Shown here: positions 1 to 6,778 of the stretch, piece by piece
How the letters are laid out: each line of letters opens with the position of its first letter
How positions within the stretch are numbered: the stretch's first letter is position 1
Assembly: GCA_964517605.1 (NCBI GenBank)
Contig: CAZFCE010000008.1
Span: 124,001 to 188,000 of the forward strand
Source: J095 sp964517605
GTDB lineage: Bacteria > Chloroflexota > Anaerolineae > 4572-78 > J111
Reading direction: 5' to 3'
DNA length: 64,000 nucleotides
Translations under genes and position numbers: made by a program
The notes under the pieces: model-generated
Told to the model about the DNA's origin: nothing
The model's database searches: none
Seen by the model: only the letters and a program-made list of their open reading frames with translations

Positions 1-363
1 TACTACGTGGTGGTAGAAGACCCGCTGCCCGCCGGCGCGGAGGCCATTGATACCGGGCTGGCGACCACCAGCCTGCTGGCCATGGATCCCACGCTGCGGC
101 CATCCAGCCGGCCCGGCGGCCCGGAAGAATCATACCTGCCGCCGTACTGGTGGTGGTGGCGCTGGTACTCGCGCAGCGAGTTGCGCGATGAAAAAGTGGT
201 GCTGTTTGCCGACCGGCTGCCTAAAGGCACCTACGAATACAGCTACACCATGCGCGCCACCCTGCCCGGCGATTACCACGTGATGCCCGCCACCGCCAAC
301 GAATTTTACTTTCCCGAAGTGTTTGGCCGCAGCGATGGCCGCCTGTTGAGTATTGGGCAATAA
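1..363 (+). CDS. alpha-2-macroglobulin-like protein, C-terminal fragment
   Basis: The reading frame is open from base 1, so the gene begins outside the window and only the last 120 residues are seen. The segment has 'VVVEDPLPAGAEAID' near its start and ends with 'FYFPEVFGRSDG', the pattern of the C-terminal receptor-binding-like domain of bacterial alpha-2-macroglobulins (large, exported, protease-trapping proteins with a 'PLPAG' turn). The middle holds 'YEYSYTMRATLPGDYHVMPA', also typical of that domain. Nothing can be said about the thioester or bait region, which would lie upstream. A strong terminator follows directly. Family assignment is by motif recognition. Confidence 0.75.
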   Translation, partial: YYVVVEDPLPAGAEAIDTGLATTSLLAMDPTLRPSSRPGGPEESYLPPYWWWWRWYSRSELRDEKVVLFADRLPKGTYEYSYTMRATLPGDYHVMPATANEFYFPEVFGRSDGRLLSIGQ

Positions 364-379
364 ATTTCACAATCGCAAC

Positions 380-413
380 AAAAAAAGCCCCTCAAAATTG
401 AGGGGCTTTTTTT
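380..413. terminator. bidirectional intrinsic terminator
   Basis: A-tract, GCCCCTC stem, short AAAATT loop, GAGGGGC stem and T-tract. It sits between the end of the alpha-2-macroglobulin fragment and the convergent KH-domain gene and can serve both. Confidence 0.9.
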
Positions 414-436
414 GCGCCGTGTTTGTGCTTGCTAAA

Positions 437-673
437 TTAAATTATTTCTAAGTTAACGCGCTTGCCATCTTTTGCGGCGCTGGTGCGGAGTAGGGTGCGC
501 ATGGCATTGGCCACCCGGCCATCTTTGCCAATAATCCGGCCCATATCGTCCGGCGCAACCCGCAATTCCAGCACAATCATTGATGCGCCTTCTACTTCTT
601 CTACGTTTACCTGTTCCGGTTCATTGACTACAGCCTGCGCCATTCGGAGTGTCAAGTCTTTTAGTTGTCCCAC
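437..673 (-). CDS. khpA: KH-domain RNA-binding protein KhpA
   Basis: A 78-residue protein that is a single KH domain. The GxxG nucleic-acid loop is visible as 'IIGKDGR' (residues 47-53), followed by the 'VANAMRTLLR' helix. This length and sequence match KhpA, a small RNA-binding protein that partners KhpB/Jag in many Gram-positive-type bacteria and affects cell division and RNA stability. The start is GTG, chosen because a GGGAGG ribosome site lies 8 nt upstream (682-687). The usual neighbours rpsP and ffh are absent, and no khpB is in the window. A good promoter lies upstream at 733-761. Confidence 0.92.
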   Translation of the reverse strand: MGQLKDLTLRMAQAVVNEPEQVNVEEVEGASMIVLELRVAPDDMGRIIGKDGRVANAMRTLLRTSAAKDGKRVNLEII

Positions 674-732
674 GGTTTGAACCTCCCAATTCGAAGAAAT
701 GATGAAGTGGTAAAACTTTATATTGTGAATGG

Positions 733-761
733 AGTATATCAGGTTTGATACGCAGGGTCAA
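733..761 (-). promoter_or_regulatory. sigma70-type promoter of khpA
   Basis: On the minus strand TTGACC (756-761), a 17-nt spacer and TATACT (733-738). The predicted transcript starts about 50 nt before the khpA ribosome site. Confidence 0.75.
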
Positions 762-798
762 GGAGCAACTAACTTCCTGGGCAGGCAACTTTTGAGCG

Positions 799-1269
799 TT
801 ATTCTGCCGGCGGAGTGTTGGTGGGCGGCCCGTATTGGCTGTATTTCTGGTCGATATACGCCCGGATGTCCTTTAAATTTTGGCCCTGATGCATAAGCTG
901 CATAACATCCTGGGTTGTATCAACGCAAATGGAGCAGCCCACGGCATGGTTATCAAAAGCAATTGATCCGTTAGGTTTGACTTCTTTGAGGTAACAGTGC
1001 AGGTTGTGTTGGTGGCCCATCGTACTGCAACCACAGTAGCAGGGAATTTTCTGTAACACTTCCGGGTTGGCGATAGCAAACTGATAAGCCTCTTTTACTT
1101 TCGGCGCTGCTGTTTGCACAAAATCGGGCAGATCCGACTCCGGGGCCAGCGCAAATTCTGATTGAAGTTGGGCCAGGGCCGGACGCGTTCCGCCGCAGCC
1201 GGTGGCAATTACGGTAATCAGGGCCAGCCAGAACAGCCCCCATAATAGTTGAAAATGTCGCCTGGTCAT
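799..1269 (-). CDS. PCYCGC-motif lipoprotein
   Basis: A 156-residue exported protein. The N-terminus is a lipoprotein signal with lipobox 'ATGC' (Cys25), so it should be anchored on the outer face of the membrane. The centre contains 'IPCYCGC', then 'HNLHCYL' and 'VGCSICVD', the Cys pattern of the PCYCGC family (PF13798), whose role is not established; the paired cysteines suggest metal or redox chemistry. The ATG at 1269 is used; a TTG directly before it is possible and neither has a strong ribosome site. It follows two small membrane-protein genes on the same strand, all divergent from a Met-rich exported protein and a two-component system, which suggests a metal-stress role (inference). 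Confidence 0.82.
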   Translation of the reverse strand: MTRRHFQLLWGLFWLALITVIATGCGGTRPALAQLQSEFALAPESDLPDFVQTAAPKVKEAYQFAIANPEVLQKIPCYCGCSTMGHQHNLHCYLKEVKPNGSIAFDNHAVGCSICVDTTQDVMQLMHQGQNLKDIRAYIDQKYSQYGPPTNTPPAE

Positions 1270-1272
1270 CAA

Positions 1273-1440
1273 TTACGCTCGCTTTTCTGTTGAATTTTTG
1301 GGGTCGTTGGGGTGGGCGGCGGGAAAGAGTAACCCCACCAGCCAGATAGCCGCGGCCAATAAACCGCCCCACAAAACAAGCATCAGAGCTAACAGACCCA
1401 ACCAACCCGGCCCAAAATCCATCATGCCGCTGCTCATCAT
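1273..1440 (-). CDS. small single-pass membrane protein (55 aa)
   Basis: A short gene beginning ATG-ATG at 1440 with a GGAGGC ribosome site 6 nt upstream (1447-1452). The product starts MMSSGMMDFGPGW, continues with a hydrophobic helix of about 25 residues (residues 14-39) and ends with a charged tail NSTEKRA. The Met-rich start echoes the 'MMG' motifs of the divergent exported protein and the Met-rich loop of the sensor kinase nearby. It lies 38 nt after the preceding membrane-protein gene and its stop abuts the start of the PCYCGC gene, so the three are likely one operon. I do not recognise a named family; small Met-rich membrane proteins of this type occur in metal-handling clusters. Confidence 0.75.
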   Translation of the reverse strand: MMSSGMMDFGPGWLGLLALMLVLWGGLLAAAIWLVGLLFPAAHPNDPKNSTEKRA

Positions 1441-1478
1441 TATATTGCCTCCGTTTTTGCCCCCAAAATTAAACGCCT

Positions 1479-1952
1479 TTATTGCAGAATCATGGGGTTG
1501 AGCATTCCAAAAATCATGGCGATGTGAGCCACCACCAGAAAAATGGCCACCAGCGTGGTGTGCAACGTTAATTTTTCCAGGTCGGTGCCGTTTCGCTTTA
1601 ACGCGCCCAGCCCCAGCAACGCCATGCCAAATAGCGGCACCACGCCCAGTAGATAAAAGCTCACCGCAATGACATCAGCCGGGCCGCGCCAGCCGCCGCC
1701 AACCGTAAGCGGCACAACCACGTTAAACAGCAGGTAAATGAATATCCCTAAAAAGTAAAACCCAAGCGCAATACCGGCCAGCCGGTTTGTTTTTTGCAAC
1801 GTGCTGTTGTTCCGGTTTAACAGAATATACAATTCGGTTACGGCAATGTACTCGGCCAAAATTACCGGAATGGCCATAAAAATAATCAGATTCCACGGCT
1901 GGTTGGTGGCCAGCAATTCCATATAGTGGGTCATGCTCATACTCATATCCAT
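1479..1952 (-). CDS. four-helix integral membrane protein (permease-like)
   Basis: A 157-residue protein with four or more hydrophobic segments (about residues 20-45, 58-82, 93-115, 130-155). The start codon at 1952 is preceded by GGAGGAG at 1961-1967 with 8-nt spacing; a longer reading frame reaching 2015 lacks such a site. The N-terminus 'MDMSMSMTHYMELL' is again Met-rich. The conserved-looking 'NQPWNLIIFMAIPVILAE' resembles a family of uncharacterised small permeases (possibly DUF6803; from memory, not checked). It is the first gene of a minus-strand operon with the 55-aa membrane protein and the PCYCGC lipoprotein, controlled from the region containing the 17-bp inverted repeat. Confidence 0.75.
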   Translation of the reverse strand: MDMSMSMTHYMELLATNQPWNLIIFMAIPVILAEYIAVTELYILLNRNNSTLQKTNRLAGIALGFYFLGIFIYLLFNVVVPLTVGGGWRGPADVIAVSFYLLGVVPLFGMALLGLGALKRNGTDLEKLTLHTTLVAIFLVVAHIAMIFGMLNPMILQ

Positions 1953-2072
1953 AAAAAATTCTCCTCCGGGTTTTGATTTGATGGGTTTATAAGTAGCGCC
2001 AGCCCTAAAAAGCATCGGACTGGAACATAACCCCAGTATAAAAAAGTTACTTAAAGAAACCTCAAAGATTTT

Positions 2073-2122
2073 ATGAAGATTAGGTAAAGAGTTGCAACCA
2101 CATTTCTTTACCTAATCTTCAT
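2073..2122. promoter_or_regulatory. 17-bp inverted repeat operator between divergent operons
   Basis: Left arm ATGAAGATTAGGTAAAG (2073-2089) and right arm CTTTACCTAATCTTCAT (2106-2122) are perfect inverted copies separated by 16 bp. The element lies about 120 bp upstream of the minus-strand membrane operon and about 90 bp upstream of the Met-rich gene. Its position suggests binding of a regulator controlling both directions, the obvious candidate being the response regulator at 3108-3809 (inference). The lack of a T-tract argues against a terminator. A 12-nt direct repeat TTCAAATTAAGG also occurs at 2140-2151 and 2187-2198. Confidence 0.65.
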
Positions 2123-2209
2123 TCTGGTGTTACCAAAACTTCAAATTAAGGCGGTACGATAAAACCCAGACAACAATAAACCTGTTTTCAAATTAAGGAG
2201 ATTACCCAA

Positions 2210-3013
2210 ATGAGCAGCTTACAACGATGGTTTTTAATAGCAATTGGCGGCGTGGTGCTGGTGGGAATACTGGCGGCAGCGCCGGTTTTGGCTCAAGGCC
2301 CCGGCGGAATGATGGGCGGTGGCATGATGGGTTACACGCAGGGTGTTACCGGTACCCATCAATTTGGCCCCGGCGGGATGATGGGCAACTTTTTCAACGG
2401 CGATGGCGATTTTACGGGCATGATGGGCGGCATGATGACCAATCCCAACAACGTTTTTTACACCGCGCCCACCCCGCTCACTATGGATGAAGTCAGCGCC
2501 GTGCTCAAGGATTATCTGGCCAGCCTGAACGACAGCAACCTGGATTACCGCGATATTATGCTTTTTGATAACCATGCCTACGCCCAAATCATCGGTAAAG
2601 ACAGCGGCGTTGGCGTGCTCGAAGTGCTGGTTGATTACAAATCCAAAACCGTGTACCCGGAAATGGGGCCAAATATGATGTGGAACCAACAATACGGGAT
2701 GATGGGCGGCGGCATGATGGGCGGCATGATGCGCAAGTTTGGACTTGGCGGCCAAAAAGCCAACCCCACCGCCGAGTTGCCGGTAACGCCGGCCCAGGCC
2801 ATCGAAGCGGCCCAGAGCTTTTTAGACACCAACTTTGCCGGGGCCAAGTTAACCACCGCCACCGAAGCCAAGCACATGGCCGGCTACTACACCATTGATA
2901 TTGACCGCGACGGCCAGCCGGCGGGCATGCTCAGCGTTAACGGCTACACCGGCGCGGTGTGGCCGCACACCTGGCATGGCCACCTGCTGCAAGAATCCGA
3001 CGATATGGAATAG
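2210..3013 (+). CDS. exported Met/Gly-rich protein with PepSY-like domains
   Basis: A 267-residue protein with a Sec signal peptide (hydrophobic residues about 7-28, ending 'VLAQG'). The mature part has repeated 'GGMMGGGMMG' and 'MMGGMM' clusters (residues about 32-76 and 160-175), a typical methionine-rich arrangement for soft metals such as Cu(I). Two regions ('LTMDEVSAVLKDYLASL' and 'VTPAQAIEAAQSFLDTNF', each followed by beta strands and a 'DxxGxxAGMLSVNGYTGAVWPHTWHG' end) look like PepSY-type folds. AAGGAG precedes the ATG. It is followed by a two-component system, so metal sequestration or chaperoning outside the membrane is likely (inference). Confidence 0.8.
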   Translation: MSSLQRWFLIAIGGVVLVGILAAAPVLAQGPGGMMGGGMMGYTQGVTGTHQFGPGGMMGNFFNGDGDFTGMMGGMMTNPNNVFYTAPTPLTMDEVSAVLKDYLASLNDSNLDYRDIMLFDNHAYAQIIGKDSGVGVLEVLVDYKSKTVYPEMGPNMMWNQQYGMMGGGMMGGMMRKFGLGGQKANPTAELPVTPAQAIEAAQSFLDTNFAGAKLTTATEAKHMAGYYTIDIDRDGQPAGMLSVNGYTGAVWPHTWHGHLLQESDDME

Positions 3014-3044
3014 CCTTCAATTTGCCAGAACCCGGCATTTGATT

Positions 3045-3085
3045 ATGGTACCCGGTGTAGCTATTTACGCTGCGCCGGGTACCAT
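3045..3085 (+). terminator. hairpin between the Met-rich gene and the response regulator
   Basis: An 11-bp perfect stem ATGGTACCCGG (3045-3055) with CCGGGTACCAT (3075-3085), extended by partial pairing inside, followed by ATTTTTA. It could be a weak terminator or attenuator that lowers expression of the downstream two-component genes relative to the exported protein. Confidence 0.55.
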
Positions 3086-3107
3086 TTTTATGTTCTGGAG
3101 GTGCGCC

Positions 3108-3809
3108 GTGCCCGCTGCCAAAATTTTGGTCATTGACGATGAACAGAGCCTCATCAACCTGGTTTCGGCCTACCTGCGGCCCGAAGGCTACGAGGTTTAC
3201 ACCGCCACCGATGGATTGTCCGGTCTCAAGGCCGCCCGCAGCCTTCAGCCCAACCTGATTGTGCTGGATATTATGCTGCCCGGCCTGGACGGCCTGGAAC
3301 TGCTTGCCCAACTCCGCCGCGAGTCGGATGTGTACGTAATTCTGCTCACCGCCAAAACCGAAGAAACCGATAAAATTGTGGGCCTGGCCGTTGGCGCGGA
3401 TGACTACCTGACCAAACCCTTTAGCCCGCGCGAACTGGTGGCGCGGATAAAAGCGGCGCTACGCCGCTACGGCGGCTCCAGCGGCGGCGCCACCGAGCAA
3501 CGCCTGCTGGCCTTTAACCGGCTGCGCATCAACCCCGATACCCGGCAGGTGTGGAAAGACGACGCGCCGGTTGAACTGACCACCATTGAATTTGATTTAC
3601 TGCACGCCCTGGCCGAACACCGCGGGCGGGTGCTTAGCCGCGAACAACTGCTGGAACGGGTGTGGGGCCACGATTTTTTTGGCGAAGAGCGGGTAGTTGA
3701 TGTGCATTTGGGCCACGTTCGCAAAAAAATTGAGGATAATCCGGCCCAACCGGAATTTATCATCACCGTGCGCGGCGTGGGGTATCGCTTTGCGGCAGAA
3801 AATTTATGA
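3108..3809 (+). CDS. OmpR/PhoB-family response regulator
   Basis: A 233-residue DNA-binding response regulator. The receiver domain (residues 3-118) has the acidic pair D10-D11, the phospho-acceptor D54 in 'IVLDIMLPG', and the conserved Lys in 'YLTKPF'. The C-terminal half is a winged helix ending 'VVDVHLGHVRKKIEDN...VRGVGYRF', diagnostic of the OmpR/PhoB class. The start is GTG at 3108, chosen because GGAGG (3097-3101) lies 6 nt upstream; upstream in-frame codons run into the hairpin. Its stop overlaps the sensor kinase start by 4 nt (ATGA), so the pair is translationally coupled. Confidence 0.93.
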   Translation: MPAAKILVIDDEQSLINLVSAYLRPEGYEVYTATDGLSGLKAARSLQPNLIVLDIMLPGLDGLELLAQLRRESDVYVILLTAKTEETDKIVGLAVGADDYLTKPFSPRELVARIKAALRRYGGSSGGATEQRLLAFNRLRINPDTRQVWKDDAPVELTTIEFDLLHALAEHRGRVLSREQLLERVWGHDFFGEERVVDVHLGHVRKKIEDNPAQPEFIITVRGVGYRFAAENL

Positions 3810-4927
3810 ACTGGCTACGCCGGAGTTTGGGTGGAAAACTGTTAATATCATACCTGGCGGTAATTTTGGTGGGGATGGTTACGCTGGCCGTGGTAGCCGA
3901 ATCGGCTATGCCCACCGCCTTTAACCGCCACATGCTGGGCATGCAGCAAATGATGGCCGGCAGCCAGATGGGCATGCAGGCCATGACCGACGACCTGTTT
4001 ACCAACTTTCGCACCGCCTTTACCGAGGCGCTGTTGTGGGCGGCGTTTTTTGCCACGGCCAGTGCCGTAATTGTGAGCATTTTTGTGTCGCGGCGGGTTG
4101 TTACGCCCGTCCGCCACATGATGCAGGCCAGCCGGCACATTGCCGGCGGTCACTACTCGGAGCGGGTGCCGGCAGCCAGCGGCGATGAACTGGGCCAACT
4201 GGCCCGCAGTTTTAACCAGATGGCCGCCGCGCTGGAACAAACCGAAACGCTGCGGCGCGACCTGATTGGCAACGTAGCCCACGAACTGCGCACCCCGCTC
4301 ACCACCATCAAAGGTTACATGGAAGGCTTGCTCGATGGCGTGCTGCCCCCCGAAGCGGACACTTTTCAAATGGTGTACCGCGAGGCCGACCGGCTGCAAC
4401 GGCTGGTGAGCGATTTGCAAGAGTTGAGCCGGGTTGAAGCCGGCGCGTTTGAACTGCGCCGCCTCCCGCTGCCGGTTGTTGGTTTAATTGAGCAAACCGT
4501 GGCCCGGCTGCGGCCTCAGTTTGAGGAAAAAGGCGTGGCCCTCCGCCTGAACCTGCCGCCGGATTTGCCGCCGGTATTGGCCGATGAAGACCGGCTGGGG
4601 CAGGTGTTGCTCAATTTGGTGGGCAACGCCCTGCAATACACGCCCGGCGGCGGCGCGGTGACTATTTTGGCCCAGCCGCAGGGCACAACGGTGCATATCC
4701 TCATTAAAGATAACGGCGTGGGGCTGGCTGCCGAACACCTGCCGCACCTGTTTGACCGCTTTTACCGCGTTGATAAATCGCGCAGCCGGGCCGGCGGCGG
4801 CAGCGGCATCGGCCTGACCATTGCCAAACACCTGGTTGAAGCCCACGGCGGCCAAATTTGGGTTGATAGCCAAGGCGAAGGCCAAGGCAGCACTTTTGGG
4901 GTTTCGCTGCCGGCGGCGGAGTTGTAA
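3806..4927 (+). CDS. sensor histidine kinase with Met-rich extracytoplasmic loop
   Basis: A 373-residue membrane kinase: TM1 (about 10-30), a short outside loop (31-73), TM2 (74-94), HAMP (95-147), HisKA with the phospho-acceptor His159 in 'VAHELRTPL', and an HATPase domain with N box 'LVGNALQYTP', G1 'DNGVGL' and G2 'GGGSGIGL'. The loop contains 'HMLGMQQMMAGSQMGMQAM', seven methionines in 19 residues, a likely soft-metal ligand site matching the Met-rich exported protein upstream. Ligand assignment is inference. It forms a coupled pair with the preceding response regulator and converges on the exonuclease gene with only 11 bp between them. Confidence 0.92.
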   Translation: MNWLRRSLGGKLLISYLAVILVGMVTLAVVAESAMPTAFNRHMLGMQQMMAGSQMGMQAMTDDLFTNFRTAFTEALLWAAFFATASAVIVSIFVSRRVVTPVRHMMQASRHIAGGHYSERVPAASGDELGQLARSFNQMAAALEQTETLRRDLIGNVAHELRTPLTTIKGYMEGLLDGVLPPEADTFQMVYREADRLQRLVSDLQELSRVEAGAFELRRLPLPVVGLIEQTVARLRPQFEEKGVALRLNLPPDLPPVLADEDRLGQVLLNLVGNALQYTPGGGAVTILAQPQGTTVHILIKDNGVGLAAEHLPHLFDRFYRVDKSRSRAGGGSGIGLTIAKHLVEAHGGQIWVDSQGEGQGSTFGVSLPAAEL

Positions 4928-4938
4928 CCCGTTAACCG

Positions 4939-5718
4939 CTAAATTTTTAACCGCAGCCCCACCGGGCAATGGTCGCTGCCGGTAATGTGCGGCCAAATAA
5001 AGGCATCCTCAAGTTGCGGCGTTAAATCCGGCGTCACAAAAAAGTAATCCAGCCGCCAGCCAATGTTCCGCTCGCGGGCGCGGGTTGGCATTGACCACCA
5101 GGTGTACTGGCCGGTTAGCGTGGGGTAAAAATGGCGAAAGGTGTCTACATACCCCGCCGCCACCACCCGATCCAGCCAGGCCCGTTCTTCGGGCAAAAAG
5201 CCGGTGGTATTTTGATTGGTTTTGGGGTTGGCCAAATCAATTTCGGCGTGCGAAGTGTTCACGTCGCCGCAAAAAATCACGGGGCGGCCCTGCGCCCTGA
5301 ACTCCTCACAGCGGGCCAGAAAAGCCGCGTAAAAATCCAGCTTGAACGGAACCCGGTGGTGGTCGTGGCTGCCGTTGGGAAAATAGCAGTTGAGCAGCAC
5401 AAACTCCGGGTACTCGGCAATGATGGTGCGCCCTTCCCGGTCAAACTCGGCCACGCCCAGTTCAAACTCAACCCGTAGCGGCGCTTGTTTGGTGAGCAGC
5501 GCGGTACCGCTGTAGCCCTTTTTGGCCAGCGAGTGATTCCAGTAGGCCAAATAACCATCCGGTTGAGCCAAATCGGGCGGCAACTGCACGGCTTCGGCTT
5601 TGGTTTCCTGCAAGCACAAAATATCCGGGGCCGATTGGGCCAGCCAATCCAGAAAACCTTTTTTGTAAACCGCCCGGATGCCGTTCACATTCCACGAGAG
5701 CAGGGTGCGGGAGGCCAT
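4939..5718 (-). CDS. xth: exodeoxyribonuclease III
   Basis: A 259-residue endonuclease/exonuclease/phosphatase-fold enzyme that cleaves at abasic sites and degrades DNA 3'-5' in base excision repair. Visible family motifs are 'SWNVNGIRA' at the N-terminus, 'LQETKA' with the metal-binding Glu, 'YFPNG', 'CGDVNTSHAEIDL', and the C-terminal 'GSDHCPVG' with the catalytic His. The length is typical. Its ATG overlaps the stop of the upstream S4-domain gene (TGATG), so the two are cotranscribed and probably translationally coupled. Confidence 0.96.
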   Translation of the reverse strand: MASRTLLSWNVNGIRAVYKKGFLDWLAQSAPDILCLQETKAEAVQLPPDLAQPDGYLAYWNHSLAKKGYSGTALLTKQAPLRVEFELGVAEFDREGRTIIAEYPEFVLLNCYFPNGSHDHHRVPFKLDFYAAFLARCEEFRAQGRPVIFCGDVNTSHAEIDLANPKTNQNTTGFLPEERAWLDRVVAAGYVDTFRHFYPTLTGQYTWWSMPTRARERNIGWRLDYFFVTPDLTPQLEDAFIWPHITGSDHCPVGLRLKI

Positions 5719-5930
5719 CAGCTAAAATCCGCCAATTTCACCACCAGCGTGGTTCCGGCAAACGTCACCCGGTCGCCGTTAGCCAGCTTTTTTTTGCGCC
5801 GGGTTTCAACCTGGCCGTTCAGCAGCACTTCGCCGCCCTGAATTACCAGCTTGGCCTGCCCGCCGGTGCCAACCATGCCGTTTAATTTTAAAAACTGGTC
5901 CAATTGAATGATAGGTTCAGCGCGTTCCAT
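5718..5930 (-). CDS. S4-domain RNA-binding protein (YbcJ-like)
   Basis: A 70-residue protein made of one S4 RNA-binding domain: 'IQLDQFLKLNGMVGTGGQAKLVIQGGEVLLNGQ' followed by a basic 'RRKKKL' stretch and 'GDRVTF'. This is the YbcJ/RlbA type of small S4 protein, thought to act in ribosome assembly or translation. The ATG at 5930 is preceded by AAAGGAGC (5941-5948); a longer frame to 5972 has no such site. It shares four bases with the start of the exonuclease III gene. Confidence 0.88.
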   Translation of the reverse strand: MERAEPIIQLDQFLKLNGMVGTGGQAKLVIQGGEVLLNGQVETRRKKKLANGDRVTFAGTTLVVKLADFS

Positions 5931-5979
5931 TAAGATAAACGCTCCTTTCAAGGTTTTTACACCCGTGAACATACCTCAT

Positions 5980-6768
5980 TCACGCCCGGCTGGCAAAATT
6001 AAAGCCGCGCCCATCCGCCTGAACCGGCGATTTGGCCAGCAGATAATCCCGGCTGATAACTCCGCTGCTAAAAAGATTGATTGACGTGCTGCCGGTTTGG
6101 TTAAAATTCCAGTACGTTACCTCCATTCCCGCAAAGTCAAACACCGGGTTGCCGCGATATTCGCCGCGCAACGGCAAATGGCGCAACGCCGCCGCCCAAT
6201 CGCGCGAATCGCCGTACAACTGCCGGTACGCCACCCGCTTTAGGCCGATTTCGGCGCAGCGGGCCAAAAAGCTGTCAATTTCGGGGGCGGTGTGTTCGGT
6301 GAGCACCGCCGAAATTTTGAGCGGCACCTCGGCCTGCCGCGTAATTTCGGCCAAATCCGGCGGGCGGGCCGAGCCGGTTAGCTTTTGGTACGTAGCCGGG
6401 TTGAACGATGGAAATGAAACCGTAACTCGGTGATACCGGTTAAACACCGCCATTTTACGGAGCGCCAATTGCCCATTAGTGTGCAGCGAAAAGCGGGTTT
6501 CGGGCGGTAAACATTGTTTTAGCCAGTCCAGCAGGCGGGCTTCGTGGCGGTAAAGTTGCGGGTCGGTGGTGGTGCCGGTAAACGTCACCTCGGTGATGCG
6601 GTGGCGCAAAATAAGGCGCACAAAATTGGGCAGGTTGCGCGGCGGAAATTCGGCAAGGTTGGCCGGGGTGAGGCGCGGGTTGAGTTGCCGCCCAATGCAA
6701 TAGGGGCAACGCAAATTGCACGGCCCGGCCAACAAAATATTGGCAAAATCGTAGCGCGGGGCGGTCAT
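5980..6768 (-). CDS. radical SAM protein
   Basis: A 262-residue protein with the radical-SAM cluster motif 'CNLRCPYC' at residues 17-24, binding a 4Fe-4S cluster that cleaves S-adenosylmethionine. The rest has the expected half-barrel pattern ('EVTFTGTTTDPQLY', 'FSLHTNGQLAL', 'VSFPSFNPATYQKLTG', 'PLKISAVLTEHT'). No SPASM-type Cys cluster is seen at the C-terminus. The ATG at 6768 begins 10 nt after the stop of the HemN-like gene upstream; the long frame extending to 6903 overlaps that gene and was not used. The substrate is unknown; the operon suggests it works with the HemN-like partner. Confidence 0.85.
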   Translation of the reverse strand: MTAPRYDFANILLAGPCNLRCPYCIGRQLNPRLTPANLAEFPPRNLPNFVRLILRHRITEVTFTGTTTDPQLYRHEARLLDWLKQCLPPETRFSLHTNGQLALRKMAVFNRYHRVTVSFPSFNPATYQKLTGSARPPDLAEITRQAEVPLKISAVLTEHTAPEIDSFLARCAEIGLKRVAYRQLYGDSRDWAAALRHLPLRGEYRGNPVFDFAGMEVTYWNFNQTGSTSINLFSSGVISRDYLLAKSPVQADGRGFNFASRA

Positions 6769-6778
6769 GGCGGCCACG

